A DNA stretch of 64,000 bases from Patiria pectinifera (taxonomy: Eukaryota; Echinodermata; Asteroidea; Valvatida; Asterinidae): positions 28,231,513 to 28,295,512 of the forward strand of contig CM057147.1 in the NCBI GenBank assembly GCA_029964075.1, in the 5' to 3' direction. The position numbers and the translations under genes were made by a program. Each line of letters starts with the position of its first letter. Position 1 is the first letter of the stretch. The notes under the pieces were generated by a model, which did no database searches, was not told the DNA's origin, and saw only the letters and a program-made list of their open reading frames with translations. Below, in pieces: positions 1 through 11,267 of this stretch.

Positions 1-11
1 CTAAACAACAG

Positions 12-25
12 TATATATATATATA
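12..25. repeat. (TA)n microsatellite
   Basis: Seven TA dinucleotides lie just outside the 3' side of DIRS element A. The surrounding 1-160 stretch is AT-rich flank with no reading frame. Confidence 0.8.
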
Positions 26-162
26 CATCATGATTTAAACCATTTAGGTTGAATATACATGTAATGTATTACCTGCTTAGTTTGTCTCCTGGCCAGGCCG
101 GGAAAGACTACTGTGCAGGGTAGGGTTCTTAGACGAGGACTGGTGAAATATCAGTATCGTCT

Positions 163-1022
163 TCCCCATGTTACCTCCAGTCTGGAGTATGTCGCGTAGG
201 CAGCAAGATGTAAATGTCGAGGCCGACTTTCAGCATGCTGCCTGTGAAATTTTTGTGATAGGGACCCCGCTAAACGATGTCCAGGACGTCGCTACGGCGC
301 GTACGTCATGGGTCCGGACAAGGCCTCGGACAGGAGCATCCCATTTGGATGGCCAGTCCGAGGTAGCGAATTTGATTGCTGTTTCCCTTGAGTCGGGGCC
401 ATGCGGCTGCATTGTTGTAATAAAAAAACGCATGCAATCACCCCTGAGTGGTTTAGTGCGTGCCAAATACCATTTTAGGGATCGCACAGGACACCATAAT
501 TTGTTTGCGGGGACACAGGGTGTCTGATTTTCTGTCAGAACAGACACTTTTGGGATCAGGCGGACCCCGCCTAGTTCCCAGTGAATACGTCCCGGATCTA
601 ATGTCAGCGCGTGGATCTCGCTGCTACGCCTAGCAGTAGCCGTTGCGAGCAGAAAGGCTAGCTTTATTGACACATGAATGAGAGGTGCCTGGCCCAAAGG
701 TTCGTATGGAGCCTTGGCCAAAATGTTCAGGACCGAACCCAGATTCCAGGATGGGACTAGATTCCGGACTGTTAGCCTCTCATTGAACATTCCACGGGGG
801 TAGGTGAGTGATCGCCACATTAGAGGAAATGGATGAGCCATCAGCGCAGCCGTGTGAACTGTTGCTATGGCTGATCGTTAATTTCGCACCATTCCTACTG
901 ACAAGTTGGCTCTGAACAATGACAGTAGAAATTCTGAACAATGGTTTAAAGAAGCACAGAGTGAATCCACAGCCTGTTCTTCGCACCACCTACTATAATG
1001 TCGTAGTCGACTGTCATAGATT
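163..1022 (-). pseudogene. Tyrosine recombinase of DIRS element A, broken
   Basis: The family cuts and rejoins DNA with an Arg-His-Arg-Tyr active site to integrate a circular cDNA. On the minus strand the N-terminal core-binding part (about 1022 down to 843) reads YDSRLRHYSRWCEEQAVDS, matching the same region of element B. The catalytic part (841 down to 163) shows the first-Arg box ATARRSSEIHALTL and the HDVRAVATSW box that carries His and the second Arg. Breaks: a stop interrupts the N-terminal region, the Trp codon after QAAC reads TGA, and the position aligned with the nucleophilic Tyr of element B (SCYLKDV) reads Cys. The enzyme is therefore doubly dead: truncated, and missing its nucleophile. 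Confidence 0.85.
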
Positions 1023-1024
1023 TG

Positions 1025-2085
1025 TCATGTTGACAGACGACGTCCCTTTGTGGCCAGGGCTGCCGCGTCTTCAGAAAGACCTGCTGATCGGGTTAAAGCG
1101 TGCTTGACAGTGGCCAGCACGCTAGAGGGAGATCTCCCGGAGCTGGGTGTCGGAACAGGGATTGAGGCTAAAAGAGTAGGTCGTGACGATCTGGGAGGAT
1201 TAGAGGGGAGCCCACTAGGAGCCTCACCAGTCGCGGAAACCAGGGCTGGCGCAGCCAGAAGGGGGCGATCAGTAGGATCTTGCACCTGTCTCTCTCCAGT
1301 TTCCCGATGACCTTTGTAAAGATTGAGATCGGAGGGAAGGCGTAAGAGAACATGTTTGTCCAGTCTATTGATAGTGCGTTCGAGGCCCATGCCTGAGGAT
1401 GATGGGATCTCGAGCAGAACACCGCGAGCCGAGTGTTGATTGCGGAGGTGCACCAGTCTATGTGTGGACGGCCTAGGATCGAGAAGATCTGACTTACGAT
1501 TCTCTTGTTCAATGACCACTCCGTGGGAATTATTTTGTCCCTGGAGAGAGAGTCCGCTATGTCGTTTTCCGCACCAGGAACGTGAATGGCACGTAGATCT
1601 ACTTTGTGTCTGGTTAGTCACTAACACATTTCCCAAGTCAGGTAGCACAGCTGGGGTGACCTTGTACCGCCCCATTTGTTAATATATGCTACCACTGTCG
1701 TGTAGTCGGTCTTGATTAAAACAGACCGGCCCAATGCGTCTGCTTGGAAGTGGTGTAAGGCGTTGACTGCGGCCTAAAGCTATAGAACATTGATCTGTAG
1801 GGACCGAATGTTGTCGTCCCAAATTCCTGCAGCTTGTCGAGGGGGAGGGGAGGCTCCCCAGCCCTCGTTGGAAGCATCAGTGGAGATTATGGCGTGAGGA
1901 TCCCCTCTGGGGAAACTCCATCTGCATCGAATGTTCTGTTCCAATGGCCACCACCGAAGGTGTGGCCAAATGACTTCGTCGATCGAGATCACTAGACAGA
2001 TTGGATCTGTCTCGGGTCTGTCATGTGCCAGAAGATGCATTTGCAAAGGACGCATCCTCAGTCTGCACCAGGGGACCAGGTCCAC
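1025..2085 (-). pseudogene. RNase H and RNase H-recombinase linker of DIRS element A
   Basis: RNase H removes the RNA strand after reverse transcription. The segment ISTDASNEGWGA near 1850-1890 is the first catalytic-Asp motif of DIRS RNase H. Downstream on the minus strand (about 1512 to 1168) comes the conserved linker with HPQAWASNALSIDW, YAFPP and ILLIAPFW, which precedes the recombinase in this family and is also found in element B. At least three frames are needed to follow the whole region, so frameshifts have accumulated. The middle part (1520-1780) is the worst preserved. Confidence 0.8.
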
Positions 2086-3005
2086 TTAGCTGGCCATGAT
2101 CCCTAGAAGTTTCAACCAAGCTTGCGCTGGAGCGACTTGAACAGATAGGAAAAGTTTGATGCCCTTCCGCAGGCTGGTAACGCGTTCCCCTGTGGGGACG
2201 GCTATGGCCCTGCGTAGATCGATCTCTATTCCCAGAAAAGCGATTTCCTGGGACGGGATTAGTTGGAACTTCTTCTCGTTGATGATGAAGCCTAGCCTCG
2301 TTGTCAACGTATAAGTATCTCTCAAATTTTGAGCAGTTTTGTCTTTTGATTTTCCCACTATCAGTCAGTCGTCGAGATCCATAAAAATCATTGTTTTCTC
2401 GATGAAGACATGATGCAACTGCCCGCACAACCCTGGTAAACACTCTTGACGAGGTTGATAACCCGAAGGGAAGGGCAGTGAACTCGTAAGTGCGCCCCTG
2501 AAACCGGAAACGTAGGAATCAGGAGTGCTCTTGGAAGATGGGGACATGTAGGCATGCGTCTTTTAGGTCTAATGACGTCCCCCACGTTGGCGTGGGCAAC
2601 GACTCTAGAACTACATGGAGTGTTTCCATTTGGAAACGCTTGGGTCTGACAAACCTATTGAGCAGTTTAAGCTAGCCACCTTCTTTGGTGTTAGAGTGTT
2701 AGAAAGAAGGACAGGAAGCCTGTGAATTGTTCCATTGGTGGTACCAAGCGGACTGCTCTCTTCTCGATAAGGGATGATAGGGATGATCTTGTTCGAGAGC
2801 TAATCGTTTGTCTGTGTTTGTCGGAACCAGTGTTTTGCGAACACATATTTCCGACCAAGGGGTGCTTGTAGATTCTAGTTGATAGCCGTGGCTGACTATA
2901 GAAAGCACCCTTGCGCCACAGGTGATCTCTCTCCAGAATTTCTGAGATGACACCCAACGGGCCTGAGTGTGGGGGTCGGCTCCGTGGGGGAGTCACCGCC
3001 GCCAT
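2086..3005 (-). pseudogene. Reverse transcriptase of DIRS element A, broken
   Basis: The start (3005 to 2691) reads through a Trp-rich upstream motif and IEKRAVRLVPP, the usual lead-in to DIRS RT. The palm follows in shifted frames. The active-site region near 2365-2395 reads IFMDLDD followed by a stop, where element B reads IFIYLDDW, so the YxDD tyrosine is substituted and the next Trp is lost. The region from 2358 to 2086 (LGFIINEKKFQLIPSQEIAFLGIEID) is the typical post-YxDD block. At least three frameshifts are needed to follow the domain. Confidence 0.85.
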
Positions 3006-5094
3006 CCGAGGCAGGGGGCCGATGGCCCACCGCCACGTCCCCGGCCGCTAGTTGGTACATACTGGCACGCAGGGGCAGAGTAGGGGCGTGGAGCTGAAAC
3101 CATTGCACCAGCTGATACCTTGGCCGTCTGTTGGCGACAGGGCTTGAATGGTTTCTTAGGAGATGGGCGAAACGAGGGAGCACCTCTCGTTGCCTTCTTC
3201 CCAGATAACTTGGGATTGTCAGTAGTTGAAGGCTTCTTCAAGCTCACTTTGTCCGCTGTTTCGATTCTTTTGGCTTCAACTTCCAGAATCTCCTGGAATT
3301 TGCCTCCGAAAAGGTCTTTGCCCATAAGAGGAAGGTCTTCTAACTTCCTCTTAGCGCCTTCGTGCGGTATGTGAAGTGCCTCCATCACGTTAGTCCTACG
3401 TGATTTGGCGGACAAGATAGAGATTCTCGTAAACTGATCTAAAGAAAAACGGATTATTTCGTCCAGACATCGGAAGGCTGCTGCTAACATATCGGCTGGA
3501 ATTTGTGAATCTTCCTCACATGCGCAGACGATATATTCAGATAACAAAAGTAAAAAGGCACTTGTTTGTGAGCCAAATCTAGCCGCCTCATCGACTTTCT
3601 CCATTGTATCTTTCATCTTTGCTCTAGTTTGATCGACAAATATTGACTTGGTCGGGGCTTTGCCGCTATCTCCAGTCAATTTGTCCTTGGCTGTATCTGG
3701 AATAGCAGGAACCGTAAAGAAATCATCTCAGTCCTTTTCTGGAAACTGGAAATAGGCTGCCGACCTTTTGTTGAAAGCAGTCCATTTCTTTGAATCGGCG
3801 ATCTGTTGGATGCGATCGGCGCATAAACGATCCACCGGCATAGCTGGGAAAGGTGGATCTCGAGGTTCCTCCACACCAGTCCGGCGTTTGAAAGAATGAC
3901 GGGTGGTCTCTGGCTTACTGCTCTCTGGTAGTTGCAGTACTCGAACCATATCACTTTGAACTAGCCTCGGCTGAGTCTCAAATGGCGAAAAATTGCCAGG
4001 GTCAGTGGCCTCTTCATCCACAGAACACGCATCTTGCGAGTGAGTGGAAGGGGGGTGAGTACTGTCGACATCTATGTCAGGAACATCTTGAACAGAAGTG
4101 CCCAAATTCATAGATGGGTGTAAAGAAATGCCCACCTGTGATCTCGGGGGCGCCCAATCGCGGCCCGGAGTAGGTGGATTATCTGAGCAGACACTGATGG
4201 CAACCCCAGGATCTGGGGCCCAGTGTGTTCCCCTCTCATCCCACCCGAAATCGGCCGGATCACGCCCGGATTCAGCCGGATTGGAGCCGGATCCGGCCGG
4301 ATCACACTCGGATCCGGCAGGATTAGACCCGGATTTGGGTCCGGAAATGTGGCCGCCGGGAGTGACTTCTCAGTCACAGCTGGGGCCGATCTCCATTGTT
4401 GTTGTTCAGTGAGGGCTGCTAGCGAAACGTTGATGTCCTGGAAAGCTTTTAGAAAGATTTCCATGGATACACCTTTGTTTTTCTTTTTTCGATGCGTCGA
4501 CTTACGGGGGGAATCCCCTGAAGAAGACGGCACTGCCTTGTATTTCTTTTTCTTACTTGGGTGACTTGATTCACTGAATGAAAACTCCGATAATATCCTG
4601 GGAATTCCGGAGCATTGATCAAAGAACGACGTTGACTGCGAGTCCGTGGCCCGAATTTTGGAAGGAGGCAAGTCAGTCACCGCGAGTCCTGCCCATTCCG
4701 CACGGGTGGAAGCAGGAAGCTCGGAGCGCGATGAACGCGCAGACGGGGCCGTCGAGGATTGAATCCTTTTACCGCTCCGTGACTGGTCGTCCCCGAGGGT
4801 TGCTGGAGCCAACGGACTGGGGGGACGAGGCGAAGAAATTCCCGTGAAACCACGGTAAATCGACGCCGGGTTGCTAGGTGACGCCGATGGTCCGGAGACC
4901 GGTGGCGTGATCGAGCGACTAGTGGTCCCTTTTTGGGTCTTGCCCTTGGGACCGCTGGTGGCCTTTGATGCGGCCTTTTTAACCGCGGGACCCTTACGGC
5001 TGGTCGCCTGGGGGGCCGTGGTTACACGGGGAGTTTTATCCCCGGTATCCTCAGGGTATTCCATACCGTAGGACGTATGTTTGGTGCCGGTCAA
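2993..5094 (-). pseudogene. Gag-like structural region of DIRS element A, in three broken frames
   Basis: Three overlapping minus-strand segments make up the region: 5094-4108 (basic, Ser/Thr/Pro-rich N-terminus), 4135-3728, and 3679-2993. The last segment aligns convincingly with the element B gag: KVDEAARFG, LLLLSE, AFRCLDE and DLFGGKFQEI correspond to KVDTASRFG, LQLLSE, AFRCMDE and DVFNNKFQEL. It ends in a Gly/Arg-rich tail. No CCHC zinc knuckle was seen. The N-terminal segment holds a ~15-bp imperfect tandem repeat rich in GCCGGAT at about 4240-4345. The start at 5094 is the first Met of the open segment and is only a guess. Confidence 0.75.
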
Positions 5095-5204
5095 AACGCG
5101 TAAACACGGAATGACCGTTACCGACTACGGTGATGTCCCTGCGTGGGGACTCACTGCTATCTCGTTTTTTCGTACTATTGTACTACTGAGATAAATGCAG
5201 TTGA

Positions 5205-5490
5205 GAACGGCCGAGGGGAAGGGAACGACCGCTGGTCGCTGTACCCCACGGATTTTTTCTTTACACGCCAGGCGAGGCGGCCGAGGGGCAGGGAACGACC
5301 TCTGTCGATATACCCAACGAAACGTCCACTCCTAGCTTACTAGCTCCCCGAGCTAGCTGAAACAGTCAGGGGGGAAGGGCACGACCTCTGTCGATATACC
5401 CCCACTGTACTCGTCTCGCTAGGCCCTAGCTCACCGCGAGCTTAGGGGAAACGAACGGAGAACAGGGAACGGCCGAAACCGCTGTATTCT
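5205..5490. repeat. GC-rich repeats upstream of the DIRS A gag
   Basis: A motif of the type GGGRAMGACCTCTGTCG followed by ATATACCC occurs about four times, near 5213, 5283, 5373 and 5455, spaced 70-90 bp. It sits upstream (minus-strand sense) of the gag region and may be part of the element's terminal or leader sequence. Confidence 0.6.
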
Positions 5491-5649
5491 TCGAAACGTT
5501 TCGCTAGTCCCCTGAGCGGCCGAAAGTCTGACTTCCGGAACAGGGGCCCCACGTGTGGGTCGACTAGCAGACCTTGTGGAGAATAACCGCACTTTCTCTC
5601 TGGGGATATACGACGCACTGTCTCCCCTAAAGGTCTTTACGGATTTCTA

Positions 5650-7460
5650 TGGAGTCATAAACTAAATGCGCTGCCAATTTTTTTTTTTAATTTTTTTTTT
5701 GGACAAAGAAATATTATTATTAGATAACTGTACAACAGAAATAATAATAACAACTCAGGAAAGCCGACTCGGCTAAAAGAGGATTGCACTTGATCCCAAA
5801 GGGAGAACCCACGATGCTGGCACTGGGCTAGTCCCGCGGTGCCTACCTGGCCCGCCGCACGTGGTGTCAGACAAAGGCTGAAAAACCTGCTACGCTACGT
5901 GCAAGAAAAAACGAAAGCAAAATGACTCCAAAATCACTCCAAATGAAAACTACTTAACTCAAACCAAACTCTACAGATTCTACACAACTCACTTGGTTGA
6001 TAAATTCTATAAAACAGAAACTCTTAAAGCGAAAATCGTACAAAAACTTGTCAAAAGGCGAGAGCAAAAATATTTGCTTCTGCACGATGCCGTCGCTAAG
6101 AAAAAAGAGGAAGTATAATGGCGGATTCATGACGTAGCATAATGGGTAGGCCCCGAGAGGGCGCTCGGTGGTTGATTAAATCTTTTAGCGTTTGAGCCCG
6201 TCGGCTGAATAAATATGCATATGTAGTAGCTATTTGGGTAAGTGAATGAAGTAGACTGGGGAGTCGATCATGATATTTTTTTGTCCTGGTACCATGTTTA
6301 GGCCCCCACCATACCGTACCTCTACTGTCCATGGTCTGATGAACGTGAAACTTTTTCATGCACAGCCTAGTTCCTATATTTAGACAAAAACATTGATAAA
6401 CCTGCAAAATTGTATTTGTTGATATTATGAACCCCAAAAATCTGAAAAATGTCTGACCGATACAAATTGAAGATTTTGTGTGTCCATAACTTCAAAATTT
6501 GACAAGGTAATCAAATTCCAATTGCAAAATCTGAAAAAATTGCCACAAATTGGCCTAGACACAGATTTGCAGCATTTTATCTTGTATAGTAGTACATTTT
6601 ATGTCAATGTTGTCCTTGGATGTACAGTGTTAAAGTTGAAATACAATATTACAGGTTATGTTTAATATCAAATTATTACACAAAGAACAACATTTAGGTT
6701 TTGGTGAAGCAAAAATGCTTTTGTACCCTAACCTAGGGACAGACAATGGGACAGAATACATGTATGCTATCAAAACAAACAAGGCTATGGTTTTTTAATA
6801 TACCAAAAAGCTTAATGGCACTTTGAGAGCCTCAAATTTTGTAAAGATACAGAACTGGAAATCAGTTTTCAATTTTTTTTGTAGCGTTGACCTAGATTGA
6901 ACTCCCACGGCTTAAATAACCCTAACTCCCAGCATAATTTACTAGGAATCGTACCCATTCTGGCAAATTCCAACAGCCTACATGGGAAATTGTACACACA
7001 CTGTTGGACATTCTACAACTTTCATTTATGTGAGTGACATGTTGCTGAACAGCCAAATGTTAACTTAATTTTGTCAACCAAAACAAGAGACAATTTTGTT
7101 TTGGTTGGAAAAAAAAATCTGAAACAATACTTGTCTTCCTAAAAGGAAAAAGTTTGAATGAAACTTGAAAAAAGTGCACAGTAATCCAAACTCTCTTGAT
7201 TTTTTTAGGGAATGGTGTAACCTGGCGATTTTTTTTATTTTTAAAAAAAAATCAAAACAAGTCAGGTGTGACAAACACAAATGCCCCGCAACCGTGACTG
7301 TTCCCATGACATTACACCACTCTTTTAACATCAACTTATGTACATGTACCAATACCTTGGTCACATGGAACGTTCATTGACAGCATTAGTGTCTTCTGTA
7401 GGTTTTATATGAATTAATCCCTAATCCCTATGATCTCAGACTATATACAAGATTGATATT
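5650..7460. other. Gene-free AT-rich stretch
   Basis: Two poly-T runs at 5680-5700 border DIRS A. The segment 5760-5890 is GC-richer and could be the tail of a reverse-oriented retroelement, but I do not recognise it. Near 6919 a TAACCCTAACTCCC sequence resembles the ends of the piggyBac-like element at 29436. Nothing with coding character was seen. Confidence 0.5.
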
Positions 7461-8280
7461 GTTTTAGCCACTGTGACCTTGACCCTTGACCTTTCGACCC
7501 CTTATGGCCTATTTGGATTACCAAGAACGTTCCACAAACCAAATTTGAAGTTCACATGTAAAGTATTTTTCAAATTATCACGCTGACAAAATATCTTTTT
7601 GTTTTAGCCACTGTGACCTTGACCCTTGACCTTTTGGCCCCAAATGCAATAGGCTTCTTAGGATTGCCAAGGACAATCCACAAACCAAATTTGAAGTTCA
7701 TACATGTATGTAAAGTATATACCGTTATCTCAAATTATCACGCTGACAAAATTTCTTTTGTTTTAGCCACTGTGACCTTGACCCTTGACCTTTTGGCCCC
7801 AAATGCAAAAGGCTTCTTAGGATTGCCAAGGACAATCCACAAACCAAATTTGAAGTTCATATGTAAAGTATTTCTCAAGTTATCGCGCTGACAAAATTTC
7901 TATTGTTTCAGCCACTGTGACCTCGACCTTTCCGCCCCAAATGCAGTAGGCTTCTTAGGATTACCAAGATTAATAAACAAACCAAATTTGAAGTTCATAT
8001 GTAAAGTATTTCTCAAGTAATCGCTGACAAAATTTCTTTTGCTTTAGTCACTGTGACCTACCCTTGACCTTTAGGCCCCAAATGCAATAGGTTTTTTTTA
8101 GGATTACCAAGAACAATACACAAACCAAATTTGAAGTTCATATGTTAAGTATTTCTCAAGTTATCGCGCTGACAATATTTGTCCGGACACACACACACAC
8201 ACGCACACCCACACACACACCCACCCTCGGAAGGACAAGGTGGAAACAGTATGCCCCTTCGGCTTCGCCACGGGGCATTT
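7461..8280 (+). mobile_element. Pearl/Helentron-like element: five ~145-bp tandem units, CA microsatellite, conserved tail
   Basis: Five head-to-tail units begin at 7461, 7601, 7760, 7904 and 8041, each opening GTTTTAGCCACTGTGACC and closing with a TATCGCGCTGACAAAATTTC-like segment. A (CA)n tract follows (8186-8222), then a conserved tail AAGGTGGAAACAGTATGCCC with a short GCCCC/GGGGC hairpin. A core tandem repeat, then a microsatellite, then a right-hand sequence is the plan of the pearl elements described in bivalves, which are regarded as Helentron-related. A second member, with an equivalent tail, is the insertion at 55935-57770. Each unit carries clustered nuclear-receptor half-sites. The open reading frame across units two and three is a by-product of the repeat. 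Confidence 0.65.
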
Positions 8281-9290
8281 ATTTGATTTAAATCAGATTT
8301 TTTTTATTTAAATCAGATTTTTTTTATTTAAATCAGATTTTTTTGATTTTTTTAACTTTCAAAATATTGATACCGGTATGTCTAAACATGTCTAAATCTC
8401 CCCATGCACCCTCACACCCATCACAAAGGAGTTTACAGGTTCCTATAATACCCATCATCCACAAAACTCAATAAATTGATAAATGCTTTTGAAAAAAAAT
8501 TGTATTGAATCAGTTATTTTTAAAAAATCACTTGATTTCTTCTACATGTACGGTAGTCTACACCAGTGGTTCAATGGTACATTAATAGGCCTACTGAAGA
8601 CACTTTAAAGGAGCATTGCTTGATTGATACAGCTGAGATACGTTATGTGTGGATACGAATGAAAACTTGATTTATGGTACATGTACATGGCATACAAAAA
8701 AAAATATGACAGTTCTCCATGGGCATGTTGATTCACAAAAATGCTTCTAATTTCAAAACCGGCGGCACTGATTGTGAAACTTATAGTGTTTGATTGATGG
8801 TCCAAGGTGGAGAACAGAAATCAGGCCTTCATCTTTAAACGTTGGGAAAAAGAATCAGTTAGGACTTTTAATACACCTTTTGATGGTTCATGTATTAAAG
8901 CCTTCACCAGCACAGTTGTTTCACAATATTCCTGTAAACAGATCAAGAAATGATTAAAGCAAACGTGAGTCTGCTTTCTTTAAATTAAAAACTTTGAAGA
9001 AAAACTTTTAAACTCAGATCTTGACTTAATCAAAACAACGATTTTGTGTAATTATGCAAAACCTGAATTGAGTCGATGGTGATGAAGTAGGGGTGTTTGA
9101 ATGTGTTAACATCTTACACTTTGTAATTAAGTGGAATCAGTTGATTAAAATGACCCTCAATCAATTGATTTTTCCAAAAATAAGATTTTTACAAAAAAGT
9201 GATTTTTATAAAAAAAAATCATTTGATTTAAATTGCGATTTAAATCAGTGATTTAAATCAACATGATTTAAATCAGCCAACACTGGGTGC
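8281..9290. mobile_element. Non-autonomous element with TTTAAATC arrays at both ends
   Basis: The left end (8281-8345) has three copies of GATTTAAATCAGATTTTTT. The right end (9215-9285) has four GATTTAAATC copies. Arrays of the same palindrome on both sides of ~0.85 kb of AT-rich unique sequence suggest a DNA transposon with subterminal repeats. No transposase and no target-site duplication were found; the left end abuts the tail of the previous element. Confidence 0.5.
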
Positions 9291-10120
9291 AACTGAAAAT
9301 GGTATTTCCGACGTTACATCTTCCGTATACAATCTTACCCCTCATTTGACACACAAGACTACAATTTAATAATATATATCACTATATCAGTATTTAAATA
9401 CTGCTTACCCCATTCCAATGCCTAACAAGAAAATAACATTATTTCATTGCAGTGATGTTGTTTCAATTTGTGTTAATCAAATGAGAGAGTTATCTCATTT
9501 TCCGCAAACAATTTTGTAATGTCCGAAACAATGTTAATTTTGAAGTCTCAGAAAATAAAGGAATTGCAGAACCTAAAATGTATTAATTATTTCATTTTGG
9601 AAGAAACTCTAGGCAGCTTCCCATCACAGCATAAATTAATGCAGTATCTAATTACGTTTGTACATTATCATTATAGCAGCATAACAAATTCTCGTTTACA
9701 GTTGTAACATCCGAAACAAATGTAACGTCTGAAACAAAAAAAAATACAATTTCAAAGCTATATAAAATCAAAGTAAAGGGTACCTGAAGTGAATCAATCA
9801 CCATGAAATAAATCACTGATATTTTAAAAACAAATCTACATGTACACATAAATCAGATCATTGATATCCAACAAATTTCTCATAGCAAAAGAAATTCCTT
9901 TCGGATGTTACACAAATGTATTGTTAACACTAAATTGTTATTTTTCATGCATTTTTTTATTATACCAATATTGAATGATTCTTTGAATTTTTTACCTTGG
10001 CAAAAATAATGTTTTAATCATTTTGTTCAATTTTAAAAGTAAATATAATATGCATTTGATGCCAAAATCCAACTTTACTATTAACTTTCTAAGCTTTCTA
10101 CTACATTAAATTGGTAATTA
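9291..10120. other. AT-rich stretch without recognised features
   Basis: Low-complexity AT-rich sequence with only short random reading frames. I see no repeat ends or RNA gene here. Confidence 0.5.
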
Positions 10121-11267
10121 GGTGTTGGGCTTTAGCCAAAAACCTATTGTTTTTGTTAGGGTTTACTGTGTTTTTTTTTTTCTTCTATACACATTCCTTC
10201 TCCAGAACTGTTACGAAAAATGGAAACATATATAACCTTCAATTGTCAAAACATGAATGCACAACCTACCGCAGATGTGCTTTTTTGCAATTAATTAATC
10301 ATGACGTCATCGCGGGTCACGTGACGTCACTTGAAAGTTTAATAAATTTAATCTTTGAAATTCCATATAAAATCAACCCTGAGAGACCGGAACCTGAAAT
10401 TTGCGGGAATCGACATGGTAATACATGATCTTCATTTTATCTTGTGCGTGTAAAATCACGTGACCCTTCCTACCGGTCGAAACCGGAAGTGCCTAATAAT
10501 TTAAAAGTGGAAAAAGATATGAACTTGCTTTTAACGATTTAAGTGTCTGCCTGGATTGACCTTTCAAAAAAAATAATGGGTGACGCCATGAAGTGTTGGA
10601 GCGCTCTCTAGCGGCAGGTCAAAAATGCATTTTCACTTGCGGTAATCGCTTCAAAATTAATGTACATGATGACCATAATGCAGACAACACCTGTGCGCGA
10701 AAAAAAAATGATTACGTCATCAGACCGGAAGTTGCAATAAAAAGACATTTAAACCTTCAGAAATTGCTAGAAAATATAGGCCTACCGTGATAGATACCGG
10801 TATAATCAAAATTTGGCTGTATATAGCACAGTTAACATAGCTCTTGAACTTTCTGGTAATGACGTCATAATGACGTCTTCAAGTATCCTATTACAAGCAA
10901 TCAAAGATTTCTAGATTTAATCTTTGAAAATCAATATTAAATCAACTGCTACAGATTTGATTTTGTTTTTTATGGCAATCGATACAATATTGCAGGGTCT
11001 TCAGTTTTGGTGTTAAGTGCAAAATCACGTGACCCTTCCTTCCGGTCGAAACCGGAAGTGCCTTATTAATTGAAATTGGCAGAAGATGCGAACTTGCTTT
11101 CAACGATTCGAGTGTCTGCCTAGTACTGTACAACAATTTTACAGGTGACGTCATCAAATGTTAGAGCGCTCTCTGGCAGCATGTTGAAAAGTCAAACATG
11201 GATTTAAACATGCATATTTTGAGTTAATGTGTGTGGCAAAGTTTGCGGTAATCATTGGCCCAACACC
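10121..11267. mobile_element. CRE-rich element with GGTGTTGGGC inverted ends and an internal duplication
   Basis: The ends GGTGTTGGGC (10121-10130) and GCCCAACACC (11258-11267) are inverted copies. The interior is two diverged direct repeats of ~570 bp; both contain AAAATCACGTGACCCTTCC, CCGGTCGAAACCGGAAGTGCC in shortened form, and GAGCGCTCTCT (near 10450-10620 and 11021-11180). CRE-type TGACGTCA sites occur near 10302, 10322, 10858 and 11144. The sequence is a relative, in inverted orientation, of the modules at 22550-22790 and 27480-27720. The family type is not recognised and no target-site duplication was seen. Confidence 0.55.

Larger units (their letters stand above)
160..5640 (-). mobile_element. 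DIRS-type tyrosine-recombinase retrotransposon A (decayed)
   Basis: On the minus strand the order is gag-like region, reverse transcriptase, RNase H, linker, tyrosine recombinase, which is the layout of DIRS-type elements that integrate by a recombinase instead of a DDE integrase. Every domain is recognisable by motif, but each is broken by frameshifts and stops, so the copy is dead. No methyltransferase domain was seen. Both boundaries are approximate: I found no clear terminal repeat pair, and the 5' side is taken to end where the GC-rich upstream repeats give way to poly-T near 5670. Element B at 12575-19106 is a relative of the same family type in the same orientation, but clearly divergent in protein sequence. 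Confidence 0.85.

Noticed and set aside
7613..7891. 92-codon open frame with an internal repeat
   Set aside because: It is the tandem ~145-bp unit read through; the other units break the frame and the content is non-coding.
7461..8180. CRISPR-like array
   Set aside because: Units are adjacent ~145-bp tandem copies without spacers, in eukaryotic DNA.
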